This document shows, one piece after another, positions 1 to 7,575 of a DNA stretch of 8,635 nt (position 1 is the first letter of the stretch; the number at the start of each line of letters is the position of its first letter). The notes beneath the pieces were generated by a model. It saw only the letters and a program-made list of their open reading frames with translations, had not been told where the DNA came from and searched no databases. Origin of the DNA: an uncultured Actinomycetes bacterium (GTDB lineage Bacteria; Actinomycetota; Actinomycetes; S36-B12; UBA5976); the NCBI GenBank assembly GCA_937896305.1, contig CALBND010000053.1, positions 1 through 8,635 of the forward strand, read 5' to 3'. A program made the position numbers and the translations under genes.

Positions 1-296
1 GCTCTTCGAGCTAGATCTTCGCCAGCCTTTACAATTGATTTGTCAGCACTTGAAATATCTGTTTTGGCATTGAGCACAAAACAGCCTGTGGCTTCTAAAT
101 TAAATTCTGATAATAAATCTTTTGTCATAGCTGCATCAATTTTTTCTGGTTCAGCTATCAATATTTCTATTAGGTCATAGCCAACTTTATTCGCGCTGCT
201 TGCTGCGAATCGAGCACTTTTTGGCGACCAATCTCCAGCCCAGACGAGCGAATGTCCACCAAATTGTAACGGCTTCTTGCTCTGATTATTTGACAT
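1..296 (-). CDS. TIM-barrel sugar isomerase/epimerase, N-terminal part (cut by window edge)
   Basis: The minus-strand reading frame opens with ATG at 296-294 and stays open to base 1, giving about 98 residues of a longer protein. A purine-rich AAAGGA lies about 7 bases before the ATG. The start reads MSNNQSKKPLQFGGHSLVWA; further in are GYDLIEI (residues 39-45), an EATG strand (68-71) and DISSADKSIVKAGEDLARR (80-98). This pattern fits the first strands and helices of the xylose-isomerase-like TIM-barrel family that includes D-tagatose/D-psicose 3-epimerases and the erythrulose-phosphate isomerase LerI. Metal ligands and the catalytic glutamates would lie in the missing part. It is divergent from the aldolase-phosphatase-kinase operon, so a shared sugar pathway is likely but inferred. 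The exact substrate is unknown. Confidence 0.75.
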   Translation of the reverse strand, partial: MSNNQSKKPLQFGGHSLVWAGDWSPKSARFAASSANKVGYDLIEILIAEPEKIDAAMTKDLLSEFNLEATGCFVLNAKTDISSADKSIVKAGEDLARR

Positions 297-322
297 TTGT
301 TTTCCTTTCGGCAGACCCAATA

Positions 323-366
323 TTGACTTCGGACAAATTGTACATTAACCTAAGTATCATTATTGT
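323..366. promoter_or_regulatory. Divergent promoter/operator region between epimerase and aldolase genes
   Basis: This is the AT-rich core of the 128-bp gap between two divergent starts, so promoters for both directions must lie in or near it. On the plus strand TTGACT (323-328) is followed after 17 bases by a weak TAACCT; TATCAT (355-360) is a better -10 but has only a poor -35. On the minus strand TTGAAC (rc of 365-370) is a possible -35, just outside this core. A small palindrome ACAA-A-TTGT sits at 333-341. Which boxes are used cannot be decided by eye. Confidence 0.3.
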
Positions 367-412
367 TCAAGAGTTTTAGAAGAAAATTTTACCTTTTTAC
401 GTAATCAAAAAT

Positions 413-427
413 GGGAGGTGTGGGGTG
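413..427 (+). promoter_or_regulatory. Ribosome binding site fixing a GTG start
   Basis: GGGAGGTG at 413-420 is a strong Shine-Dalgarno sequence whose GGAGG core ends 6 bases before GTG at 425. The nearby ATG at 411 is in another frame and meets a stop within six codons, so the GTG is the supported aldolase start. Confidence 0.7.
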
Positions 428-1285
428 AGCGTTGTCTCATTAAAAGAAATTTTGCAGCCTGCATTCAAAGAACGGTATGGAGTTCCAGCCATAAATATTT
501 TTAATGATCTAACACTCGAAGCCGTATTAGAGGGGGCGGTTAAAGCCAAGTCTCCAATAATAATTCAAACTTCTGTGAAAACAGTTCGCAGCATCGGAGT
601 CGAAGTACTTGCAAGTATGTGGCAGTCCATGACCAAGGGGATAGAAGTTCCTGTTGCTCTCCACTTAGATCACTGCCCCAATCGTGATGTTATAACTTCA
701 TGTTTAGAACATGGGTGGAATTCGGTGCTTTTTGACGCTTCAGAATTACCAGTGGAAGAAAACCAGAGGCAAACAATTGAGGTTGTTAAACAAGCACGTG
801 CCTTTGGAGCTTCGGTTGAAGGCGAAATTGAAGCAATAACGGGTGTTGAAGATGGACACGGTTCAGATTCGACTGCGAAACGCGAATCTTTGGAGACATC
901 TCTTAATTTTATTGAAGAAACAGGCGTTGATGTTTTTGCGCCATCTATCGGGAATGCGCACGGAACTTATAAAAAAACTCCAGTGATTGATTTTGATCGC
1001 GTTTCTGACATTGTTTCCCGCAAGTCAATTCCAATAGCTCTGCATGGGGGAAGTGGGTTAACCTTAGACCAATTTAAAGAATTGATTGCCCGCGGTTGTG
1101 CCAAAATTAATATTTCAACTGCATTGAAAGAGATCTATATGAAATCAACTCTTTCATTTCTTGTTGAAACAGAAAAAGCAAATAAATGGGATCCACCTTC
1201 ACTGTTCAAGGCAACCAGCACTGAAATTATTGAAATGGTTGTTGATTTGACTGAACAATTTGGCAGCAAGAATAAAGTTAGGTAA
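425..1285 (+). CDS. Class II (zinc) DHAP-dependent aldolase, fructose/tagatose-bisphosphate aldolase family
   Basis: This 286-residue protein has the usual length of the GatY/KbaY-type class II aldolases, which cleave a ketose phosphate to dihydroxyacetone phosphate and an aldehyde in the cytosol. The active site is complete: HLDH at 80-83 gives the catalytic Asp82 and zinc ligand His83, NAHG at 177-180 gives zinc ligand His179, and LHGGSG at 206-211 gives His207. EGE at 132-134 and KINIST at 227-232 match the second-metal and phosphate-binding segments. It starts at GTG behind a strong ribosome site and is first in an operon with a HAD phosphatase 9 bases downstream and a ketose kinase after that. 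Fructose-1,6-bisphosphate, tagatose-1,6-bisphosphate or a ketose 1-phosphate are all possible substrates. The kinase next door makes a substrate phosphorylated on C1 attractive, but this is inference. Confidence 0.9.
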   Translation: MSVVSLKEILQPAFKERYGVPAINIFNDLTLEAVLEGAVKAKSPIIIQTSVKTVRSIGVEVLASMWQSMTKGIEVPVALHLDHCPNRDVITSCLEHGWNSVLFDASELPVEENQRQTIEVVKQARAFGASVEGEIEAITGVEDGHGSDSTAKRESLETSLNFIEETGVDVFAPSIGNAHGTYKKTPVIDFDRVSDIVSRKSIPIALHGGSGLTLDQFKELIARGCAKINISTALKEIYMKSTLSFLVETEKANKWDPPSLFKATSTEIIEMVVDLTEQFGSKNKVR

Positions 1286-1294
1286 ATAAATCTG

Positions 1295-2080
1295 ATGCCT
1301 GCTTTAATTTTTGACTGCGATGGAGTACTTGCAGATACCGAAAAAGATGGGCATTTGGCTGCGTTCAATCAAACTTTTGATTATTTCAAATTACCAGTCC
1401 AGTGGACTATTAATGATTATGCTGCAAAATTAAAAATTGGTGGCGGCAAAGAAAGACTTAAAAGTCTGTTAACTCCAGAATTTATTGCTAAAGCCAAACT
1501 CCCATCTGACTCAGAAGGACAAGCGGTTGCGGTTACTAACTGGCATCGCTACAAAACCGAGATTTACACACAGTTAGTGGAACAAGGCATAATGCCTGCT
1601 CGTCCTGGGATAGCCAGAATTGTCGAAGAAGCGAATTCAGCCGGTTGGAGACTTGCGGTGGCATCGACATCTCATGAAAAATCTGTACGCGCGGTGTTAA
1701 ATCATGCTGTGGGAGATGAACTAGCTTCCAAGTTCTCGGTATTTGCAGGAGATATTGTGCCCCATAAAAAACCAGCACCAGATATTTATTTACTTGCACT
1801 TGAAAAATTAGCTGTTTCTGTAAATGAAGCCATTGTTGTTGAAGATAGTAATAATGGCTTAGTGGCAGCAACTACTGCGGGACTGCGTACTCTTGTCACG
1901 ATAAGCAGTTTTACTTCCGGTGAAAATTTTGATGGAGCATCACTTGTAGTAAGTAGCCTGGGGGATTATGCGCAAGGGGAAAAATCCACAGTGATTGAAA
2001 ATCCAAATAATTTAACATTATCTGAAGTAGTGACACTTAATGACTTAAATAATATTATGAAAACACCTTGCCCGGTTTAA
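1295..2080 (+). CDS. HAD-superfamily phosphatase, CbbY-like
   Basis: This 261-residue haloacid-dehalogenase hydrolase has all four motifs: DCDG at 7-10 (nucleophile Asp7, acid/base Asp9), Ser124 in the VAST segment, Lys159 in HKKPAPD, and VEDSNNG at 182-188. The helical cap after motif I carries IGGGKER at 48-54. The GGKER signature is typical of CbbY proteins, which in known cases remove the 1-phosphate of xylulose-1,5-bisphosphate. No Rubisco gene is in the window, so a Calvin-cycle role is not supported. It follows the aldolase by 9 bases without a strong ribosome site (only a distant AGGT), suggesting translational coupling. In this operon it may clear a sugar bisphosphate by-product or release a free sugar; that is inferred. 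A beta-phosphoglucomutase or a general sugar-phosphate phosphatase are alternatives. Confidence 0.85.
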   Translation: MPALIFDCDGVLADTEKDGHLAAFNQTFDYFKLPVQWTINDYAAKLKIGGGKERLKSLLTPEFIAKAKLPSDSEGQAVAVTNWHRYKTEIYTQLVEQGIMPARPGIARIVEEANSAGWRLAVASTSHEKSVRAVLNHAVGDELASKFSVFAGDIVPHKKPAPDIYLLALEKLAVSVNEAIVVEDSNNGLVAATTAGLRTLVTISSFTSGENFDGASLVVSSLGDYAQGEKSTVIENPNNLTLSEVVTLNDLNNIMKTPCPV

Positions 2081-2114
2081 TAATAAATCAACAACAAAAA
2101 GGAGAAGATAAGAA

Positions 2115-3830
2115 ATGACAAGATTATTAAATGATCCAGTAGATTTTCCTGTTGAATTAGTTGACGGTTTTGCAAAAGCTAATTCGAGATATGTAAAAAA
2201 AGTTTATGGTGGGGTAGTCCGTGCCACAAAAAGTAAACCTGGCAAAGTTGCAATTATTACAGGTGGAGGAACAGGTCATTACCCAGGATTTATGGGTTGG
2301 GTTGGTCCTGGTTTAGTCGATGGTGCAGTTACGGGGAAAATTTTTGCTTCACCTTCAGCCTCTCAGGCTCGAAGTGTTGCCAAAGCCGCTGATCATGGAG
2401 GTGGAATTTTACTTGCTTTTCTTAATTATGCAGGTGATGTATTGCATTTTGGTATGGCTGCAGAATTGCTTAAAGCAGATGGGTTTGATGTTAGAAGTGC
2501 AGTTGTCACCGACGATGTGGCTTCAGCCTCAAAAGATGAGATTAAGAAACGTCGAGGTATCGCTGGTGGATTAGCAGTATTGAAAGTTGCTTCGGCAGCA
2601 GCTGAAGCTGGACTTTCTTTGGATGAAGTTTATCGAGTTTTGAATAAAACTAACGATAGAACAAGGACATTTGGAGTAGCTTTTTCAGGTTGTACTTTAC
2701 CTGGTTCAAAAAAACCTTTATTTGAAGTACCAGCTGGAAAAATTGCTGTTGGTTTAGGAATTCATGGTGAACCAGGAATTTTTGAAACTGATCTTGGAAC
2801 AGCCGATGATGTGGCAAAATTGTTAGTGGACAAATTACTAGATGAAGTTCCAAACGGGGCAGGTAAAAAAGTTGTTGCACTATTAAATGGCTTAGGTTCA
2901 GCTAAATACGAAGAACTTTATGTCACATATGAGTCTGTGACAACAAGACTTGCTGCAGCGGGAATTGAAATTGTTGATGGCGGAGTCGGAGAATTTGTGA
3001 CGTCACTAGACATGGGTGGATTATCTTTAACACTGGTTTGGATAGATGATGAAATTGAAAAATATTGGTTAACCCCTTGTGACAGCCCCGCATTTCGAAG
3101 AGCAGATCTTATTGACCCACCACTTGATGCAAATGTGGTGTTCAATACTGAACCAGAACCATTAAGAGTAAATCATAAAGGAAGCAGCAGTTCACAAAAA
3201 GCGGCAATTCAAATTGCAGCAGGATTAAATAAGGTTAAAGAAATCATTGCTGAAAATGAATCGATGCTGGGCGATCTTGATTCAGTAGCTGGAGATGGAG
3301 ATCACGGCGCAGGTATGACACGAGGTTCAAAAGCAGCTGCAGAAGCGGCACAAATACTAGTTAAAGACGGAGCAGGTGCTCAAACAACTCTTGCCGGAGC
3401 TGGAGCCCGATGGGCTGAACATTCTGGCGGAGCATCAGGTGCACTTTGGGGTGCGGCGCTGACTGCAGCCGGAAATGCATTAGGCAATGAAAACGAAGTT
3501 GATTTAAATGCACAGGTAAAGGCAATTAAAGCTTTTGTTAATTCCATTATTGGTTTGGGTGGAGCAAGTGTTGGTGACAAAACCATGATTGATGCACAAG
3601 TTCCATTTGCCCAAGAATTTGAAAGATGCATATTGCAAGGACATAGTGCAGCTGATTCATGGAACTTAGCAGCCGGAGTTTCTGCTAATGCTGCCAAAGC
3701 AACTGAAGATTTAATACCAAAAATGGGTCGTGCTCGAGTTTTGGGCGAGAAATCTTTGGGATCTGCTGATCCTGGTGCCATTTCATTTTCTCTAATCGTT
3801 TCGACTATTGGAAATATGCTTAATACCTAA
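2115..3830 (+). CDS. DhaK-DhaL fused ketose kinase (dihydroxyacetone/erythrulose kinase family)
   Basis: This 571-residue ATP-dependent kinase joins a DhaK substrate domain (about 1-340) to a DhaL nucleotide domain (about 360-571) through a short Ser-rich linker near 355-360. In DhaK, GGGTGH (50-55), Asp108 in NYAGD and His217 in GIHGEPG are seen; in this family His forms a covalent hemiaminal with the substrate ketone. In DhaL, Asp389, Asp394 and Asp396 (in DSVAGDGDHG) form the magnesium cradle, with GGASGALWG (438-446) and GDKTMIDA (487-494) also present. All key residues are intact. The start MTRLLNDP and the YGGVVRA and TSLDMGG segments recall the actinobacterial D- and L-erythrulose kinases (DerK/LerK) rather than classical DHA kinase, but this is from memory. 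GGAG at 2101-2104 precedes the ATG. It is last in the aldolase operon; expected products are ketose 1-phosphates or DHAP. Confidence 0.9.
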   Translation: MTRLLNDPVDFPVELVDGFAKANSRYVKKVYGGVVRATKSKPGKVAIITGGGTGHYPGFMGWVGPGLVDGAVTGKIFASPSASQARSVAKAADHGGGILLAFLNYAGDVLHFGMAAELLKADGFDVRSAVVTDDVASASKDEIKKRRGIAGGLAVLKVASAAAEAGLSLDEVYRVLNKTNDRTRTFGVAFSGCTLPGSKKPLFEVPAGKIAVGLGIHGEPGIFETDLGTADDVAKLLVDKLLDEVPNGAGKKVVALLNGLGSAKYEELYVTYESVTTRLAAAGIEIVDGGVGEFVTSLDMGGLSLTLVWIDDEIEKYWLTPCDSPAFRRADLIDPPLDANVVFNTEPEPLRVNHKGSSSSQKAAIQIAAGLNKVKEIIAENESMLGDLDSVAGDGDHGAGMTRGSKAAAEAAQILVKDGAGAQTTLAGAGARWAEHSGGASGALWGAALTAAGNALGNENEVDLNAQVKAIKAFVNSIIGLGGASVGDKTMIDAQVPFAQEFERCILQGHSAADSWNLAAGVSANAAKATEDLIPKMGRARVLGEKSLGSADPGAISFSLIVSTIGNMLNT

Positions 3831-3866
3831 TTTATGCAAAGAAAACTAACCCACTTTTAATTCCAT

Positions 3867-3890
3867 TTTAAAGATGGTTGATACTTTAAA
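3867..3890. repeat. Inverted repeat TTTAAAG/CTTTAAA upstream of the E1 gene
   Basis: A perfect 7-bp inverted repeat (3867-3873 and 3884-3890) with a 10-base centre lies between the kinase stop and the E1 start. It is too AT-rich, and lacks a following T-run, to be a convincing terminator. An operator is the alternative. TTGATA at 3878-3883 in its centre might be a -35 box, though no good -10 follows at the right spacing before the ribosome site. Confidence 0.3.
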
Positions 3891-3913
3891 TAACCTAAGA
3901 ATATGAGGAGAAA

Positions 3914-6106
3914 ATGCCCGAGAGTAAGAACTTAACACTTGAAGCACCTTGGGTTGAAGTTCAAACAACGCAGCAAGATTGGGACGATGCCGATCCCCAA
4001 CTTCTCAAAACAATGCTTGTGCAGTTACATATTATTAGAGCATTTGAAGAGACTGCACTTGAATTAGCAAGTCAAAAATTAGTTAATGGTCCGCTTCATT
4101 CAAGTATTGGACAAGAAGGCGGAGCAGTCGGTTCGATTATCAATCTCACTGCCCACGATCAAATAAATGGCTCACATCGTGGACACCATCAATTTTTAGC
4201 TAAAACTTTAGGATTTGTTTCACCGAAAGGAATAGACCCAAATAAAGAATTTTCAACCGAAATTCGTACGCTGATTAAAAGAACATTGGCAGAAATTTGT
4301 GGCCTTGCCCAAGGATTTTGTGGAGGCCGCGGAGGCTCAATGCATTTGCAATGGAAAGAAGCAGGATCATTAGGCACAAATGCCATTGTTGGGGGAGCTG
4401 TCCCATTTGCTGCAGGTTTTGCCTGGTCACATAAGCAAGCAAAAACTGATGCCGTTGCCGTTACTTATTTTGGTGATGGAGCAATAAATATTGGTTCGGT
4501 TCTTGAGACTTTTAACTTATCGGCAGCTTGGAAACTACCAATTTGTTTCTTTATTGAAAATAATCAATATGCAGTCTCAACTACGGCTGAAGAAGCAACA
4601 GGGGAACCTCGCTTATCTGCACGAGGTCCAGGATTCAAAATTGCGAGTTGGCGAGTTGATGGAATGGACCCTTTAGCGGTTTATTTAGCAATGGAACAAG
4701 CCCTTGTGCATATGCGTTCAGGTAAAGGTCCAACCATGATCGAGGCAGACGTTTACCGCTACTTTCATCAAAATGGTCCGTTTCCAGGAAGTGCATTTGG
4801 TTATCGCGAAAAAACTGAAGAAACTGAATGGAGAAAACGTGACCCAATTCAAATGCTGGAATCGCAACTGATTCGTAGAAAATTAATGACTGCAGACGAA
4901 ATTTCTAAGTTGCGTATCAAATCTCAGAGTATGATGACTGAAGTTTCAGGAGAACTTCTAGAAGCAGATCCAAATCAAGTAGGCACTCAAAGATTTCGTT
5001 CTAATTTATGGCCAGATCCCCAATTGATTGACGTAGGAATCAGAGGAGATCTTTCTGAATTCGATGGCTTAAAATTTAAAGAAGCTCAAGATTTTGTTGG
5101 TAAAACTGTCAGTAAGAAATTCATAAATGTGGTAGCAGAAGTGATGCTGCGCCGTATGGAAACAGATAACTCGATTGTTGTTTTAGGCGAAGACGTTCAT
5201 AAATTAAATGGCGGTCCACGTGGCGCAACTAAAGGATTAAAACAAGCATTTCCTGACCGAGTGCTAGGAACTCCAATTAGCGAAGCTGCATTTACTGGAC
5301 TTGCAGGCGGATTAGCTTTAGATGGTCGCTACCGACCAGTTGCCGAATTAATGTATGCAGATTTTATATGGGTTGCAGCGGATCAACTTTTTAATCAAAT
5401 TGGAAAAGCTCGTCACATGTTTGGGGGCAAACATGATATGCCTTTAGTTATGAGAGTAAAAATTGGTACCCGCACAGGTTATGGTTCACAACATTCCATG
5501 GATCCTGCAGGAATTATGAACACCTCCCCAGGTTGGAGAATTGCTGCACCAGCTACTCCGCTTGATTACATCGGAATGATGAATAGTTCATTGCTTTGCA
5601 AAGATCCCGTTGTTGTTTTGGAACATGATTCTGATCTGTACAAAATCTCAGGAGATGTTCCTGAATCAGACATGGATTTCTATATTCCGATAGGCACGGC
5701 AGCAATTAGACGCTCAGGAAAGGCTGTAACTATTTTAACTTATCTTTCTATGGTGCAAAAATCACTTGACGCCGTTGAAAATAGTGGGATTGATGCTGAA
5801 GTTATTGATTTGCGCTGGCTTGATGCGGCAAGTATCGATTGGGACAAAATTGGTGAAAGTATTCGTAAAACTAATAATGTGATAATCGTTGAGCAGGCTT
5901 CTCGTAGCACTTCCTATGGCGGTTGGTTAAGTGATGAAATTCAACGTAGATATTTTGATTGGCTAGATTCACCTGTGCAAAGAGTTTCAGGTTCAGAATC
6001 AGCTCCGAGTGTCAGTTTTGTGCTTGAAGATGCAGCAGTTGCTGATACAGACACAATAGTGCAAGCCTTAATAAGAAATTATGGCTCTAATCAGGAAGTA
6101 ATTTAA
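3914..6106 (+). CDS. TPP-dependent 2-oxoacid/acetoin-type dehydrogenase E1, alpha and beta fused
   Basis: This 730-residue chain contains a full E1-alpha part (about 25-365) followed by a full E1-beta part (about 400-725), normally two subunits. The alpha part has HRGHH (88-92), GGRGGSMHL (137-145) and the TPP site that opens with GDG at 187-189 and ends with NN at 216-217. The beta part has GED (425-427), PISEAA with Glu457 that activates TPP, and QHS with His527. It would decarboxylate a 2-oxo acid or cleave acetoin and pass the acyl group to lipoate on the E2 encoded directly downstream. Where pyruvate dehydrogenases have a GHS loop, this protein reads HQNGPFPGSAFGYR (285-298), so the substrate is uncertain. 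GAGGAG (3905-3910) lies close to the ATG. Its stop abuts the E2 start (TAAATG), which indicates cotranslation. Confidence 0.9.
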   Translation: MPESKNLTLEAPWVEVQTTQQDWDDADPQLLKTMLVQLHIIRAFEETALELASQKLVNGPLHSSIGQEGGAVGSIINLTAHDQINGSHRGHHQFLAKTLGFVSPKGIDPNKEFSTEIRTLIKRTLAEICGLAQGFCGGRGGSMHLQWKEAGSLGTNAIVGGAVPFAAGFAWSHKQAKTDAVAVTYFGDGAINIGSVLETFNLSAAWKLPICFFIENNQYAVSTTAEEATGEPRLSARGPGFKIASWRVDGMDPLAVYLAMEQALVHMRSGKGPTMIEADVYRYFHQNGPFPGSAFGYREKTEETEWRKRDPIQMLESQLIRRKLMTADEISKLRIKSQSMMTEVSGELLEADPNQVGTQRFRSNLWPDPQLIDVGIRGDLSEFDGLKFKEAQDFVGKTVSKKFINVVAEVMLRRMETDNSIVVLGEDVHKLNGGPRGATKGLKQAFPDRVLGTPISEAAFTGLAGGLALDGRYRPVAELMYADFIWVAADQLFNQIGKARHMFGGKHDMPLVMRVKIGTRTGYGSQHSMDPAGIMNTSPGWRIAAPATPLDYIGMMNSSLLCKDPVVVLEHDSDLYKISGDVPESDMDFYIPIGTAAIRRSGKAVTILTYLSMVQKSLDAVENSGIDAEVIDLRWLDAASIDWDKIGESIRKTNNVIIVEQASRSTSYGGWLSDEIQRRYFDWLDSPVQRVSGSESAPSVSFVLEDAAVADTDTIVQALIRNYGSNQEVI

Positions 6107-7389
6107 ATGGCACATTTACTTAGAATGCCAGGAATCTCGGCAGATGCAGAAGAAGTTGTATTTCTCGAATGGTGTCTGACTCCTGGAAGTAAAATTGAAA
6201 ACGGTGACTCTATTGCTGTTGTTGAAACCTCAAAAGCTAACGTGGATATTGTTTCTGATCAAGACGCAATTTTATGGCGCTCATTAATTAACCCAGGAGA
6301 ATCGGTAAACGTAGGCGCTCCGATTGCAATACTAATTGGACTTGATGAAAAAGTAACTGACGAAGCCGCTGTTATAAAGAATTTAGGTCTGGCAGATTTA
6401 AGCAACGACACTAATGAAATTAAAGCTGAGAATGTAGAAAAGAATCTGGAAAAAACCTCCACACAATCAATAGCAGTTGTCAACGACACTCTAAATAATC
6501 TCATTTCACAAAATACTCAAGGTGAACGTGTCTTTTCATCACCTATTGCAAGAAAGCTTGCTAAGGAAAATAATATTTCTATAGAAGACATTGTTGGTAC
6601 AGGTCCTGGGCAAAGAATTGTGAGAGCGGATGTAGAACGAAGTATTGCCAATGGTTTTGGTAATTCATCACAACAAAATGTCGGTAAGTTGTCAGGTGTG
6701 AGTTCAGAAAATGGTTACACTGACATTCTTCATTCGGTAATGCGAAAGGCGGTTGCTAAATCGCTTCTGCAAGTAAACGTGAGGCTCCACATTTTTATCT
6801 CGATGCAACATGTCGGGTGGATGCGCTATTAGCACTTAGAAAAAGTATTAACGAAGACGGATTGGTCAAAGTTTCAATTAATGATTTTGTTTTTAAAGCA
6901 GTAGTAAGAACTTTGGTTGATGTGCCTGAAATGAATGTAATTTGGATGGATGATTGCGTAAGACATTTTAATACAGTTGATGTGTCTGTTGCTATTAGTA
7001 GCGATAGGGGTTTAGTTACTCCAGTAATCAGATCAGCAGAAAATCTGAGCTTGACGCAAATTTCAAATCAAATCAAAGATTTTGCAACTCGCGCTAATGA
7101 AGGAAAATTAAAACAACATGAAATAGAAGGTGGTGCATTCTCAGTTACCAATTTAGGAATGTTTGGTGTCGAGAGTTTCTCCGCAATATTGAATCCACCA
7201 CAAGTTGGAATTCTTGCTGTGGGGGCAATCGTTAATCAACCAATCGTGGTTGAAGGGGCAGTAGAAGTTGGCCACACTCTTAAAGTAACTCTGTCAGTTG
7301 ACCATCGCCCAGTTGACGGGGTTTTAGCAGCACTATGGCTGAAAAGACTCAAAACTTTGATTGAAAATCCTGCATTAATTCTTGCTTGA
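6107..7389 (+). pseudogene. Lipoyl E2 acyltransferase of the adjacent dehydrogenase, split by one frameshift
   Basis: Two overlapping frames, 6107-6832 and one open from about 6760 to 7389, together make one 427-residue E2 if a single base is restored near 6765. The first carries an N-terminal lipoyl domain with Lys43 in ETSKA (usual form ETDKA), a variable linker (about 80-140) and a peripheral-subunit (E3) binding domain at about 141-181 (SSPIARKLA, GPGQRIVRADV). The second carries the catalytic domain; with the frame repaired, its HRPVDG motif supplies His400 and Asp404. All domains look intact and the repaired length is normal for an E2, so the break is recent or a sequencing/assembly error. 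AGGA at 6093-6096 serves the ATG, which directly follows the E1 stop. The enzyme moves the acyl group from lipoate to CoA. E3 is not encoded in the window. Confidence 0.85.
6760..6769 (+). other. Frameshift site in the E2 gene
   Basis: The first frame reads MRKAVAKSLL through 6769, then drifts into VNVRLHIF and stops at 6832. The -1 frame, open only from 6760 because of TAA at 6757-6759, reads SASKREAPHFYL from 6766, the expected E2 continuation. One lost base in the CTTCTG stretch (6764-6769), for example one T of an original CTTTCTG, explains both. No classic slippery heptamer is present. Confidence 0.85.
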
Positions 7390-7465
7390 GTACATTTAGT
7401 TTCAGAGGTCACAGCACAGAATCCGAATATGAACAGGCAAAAAAAATTCTAGAAAATATGTGGTG
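7386..7465 (+). other. Very short possible coding remnant overlapping the E2 stop
   Basis: A TTG at 7386 overlaps the E2 TGA stop and opens a frame of 26 codons ending at TGA 7463-7465. It reads roughly FSFRGHSTESEYEQAKKILE in its middle, which has the mixed charged and hydrophobic look of a real protein end rather than random translation. No upstream extension is possible because of an in-frame TGA inside the E2 3' end. It could be a relic of a deleted gene, a tiny coupled peptide, or chance. I do not recognise it. Confidence 0.2.
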
Positions 7466-7474
7466 AATTTTCTA
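7450..7474. repeat. Inverted repeat TAGAAAAT/ATTTTCTA
   Basis: A perfect 8-bp inverted repeat (7450-7457, 7467-7474) with a 9-base loop lies about 60 bases after the E2 stop. On the plus strand it is preceded by an A-run (7440-7446) but not followed by a T-run. Read on the minus strand the same A-run becomes a T-run behind the hairpin, so it resembles a weak terminator for minus-strand transcripts, for which no gene is seen nearby. Confidence 0.35.
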
Positions 7475-7575
7475 TCGAGATTAGATCCTAAGTAAACCTA
7501 AAAATTCAGCTATTGAAATAAAGCTCTATGGGTAAATGCCAAACCAAACAACTAGAAACTACTCAAAGACTAATC

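Noticed and set aside
1536..1871. 111-codon minus-strand open frame opposite the HAD gene
   Set aside because: It lies fully within the conserved HAD phosphatase frame and its product is Gln/Leu-rich with no recognisable domain.
3380..3781. 133-codon minus-strand open frame opposite the kinase DhaL domain
   Set aside because: It is antisense to an intact conserved domain, is low-complexity Ala/Pro-rich, and shows no family motif; it is a shadow frame.
3831..3913. Rho-independent terminator after the kinase gene
   Set aside because: The only inverted repeat has a 7-bp stem with one G-C pair and no T-run, so it is unlikely to terminate.
3914..6106. E1 as a transketolase (apulose-phosphate or DHA synthase type), which would fit the sugar operon
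   Set aside because: The motif set (HRGHH, GGRGGSMHL, PISEAA, and the adjacent lipoyl E2) is that of a 2-oxoacid dehydrogenase E1 and not of transketolase.
6760..6832. Programmed -1 ribosomal frameshift in the E2 gene
   Set aside because: The shift is in the -1 direction but the codons around it (tcg ctt ctg caa) form no X XXY YYZ slippery heptamer, and E2 genes are not known for recoding. An indel is simpler.
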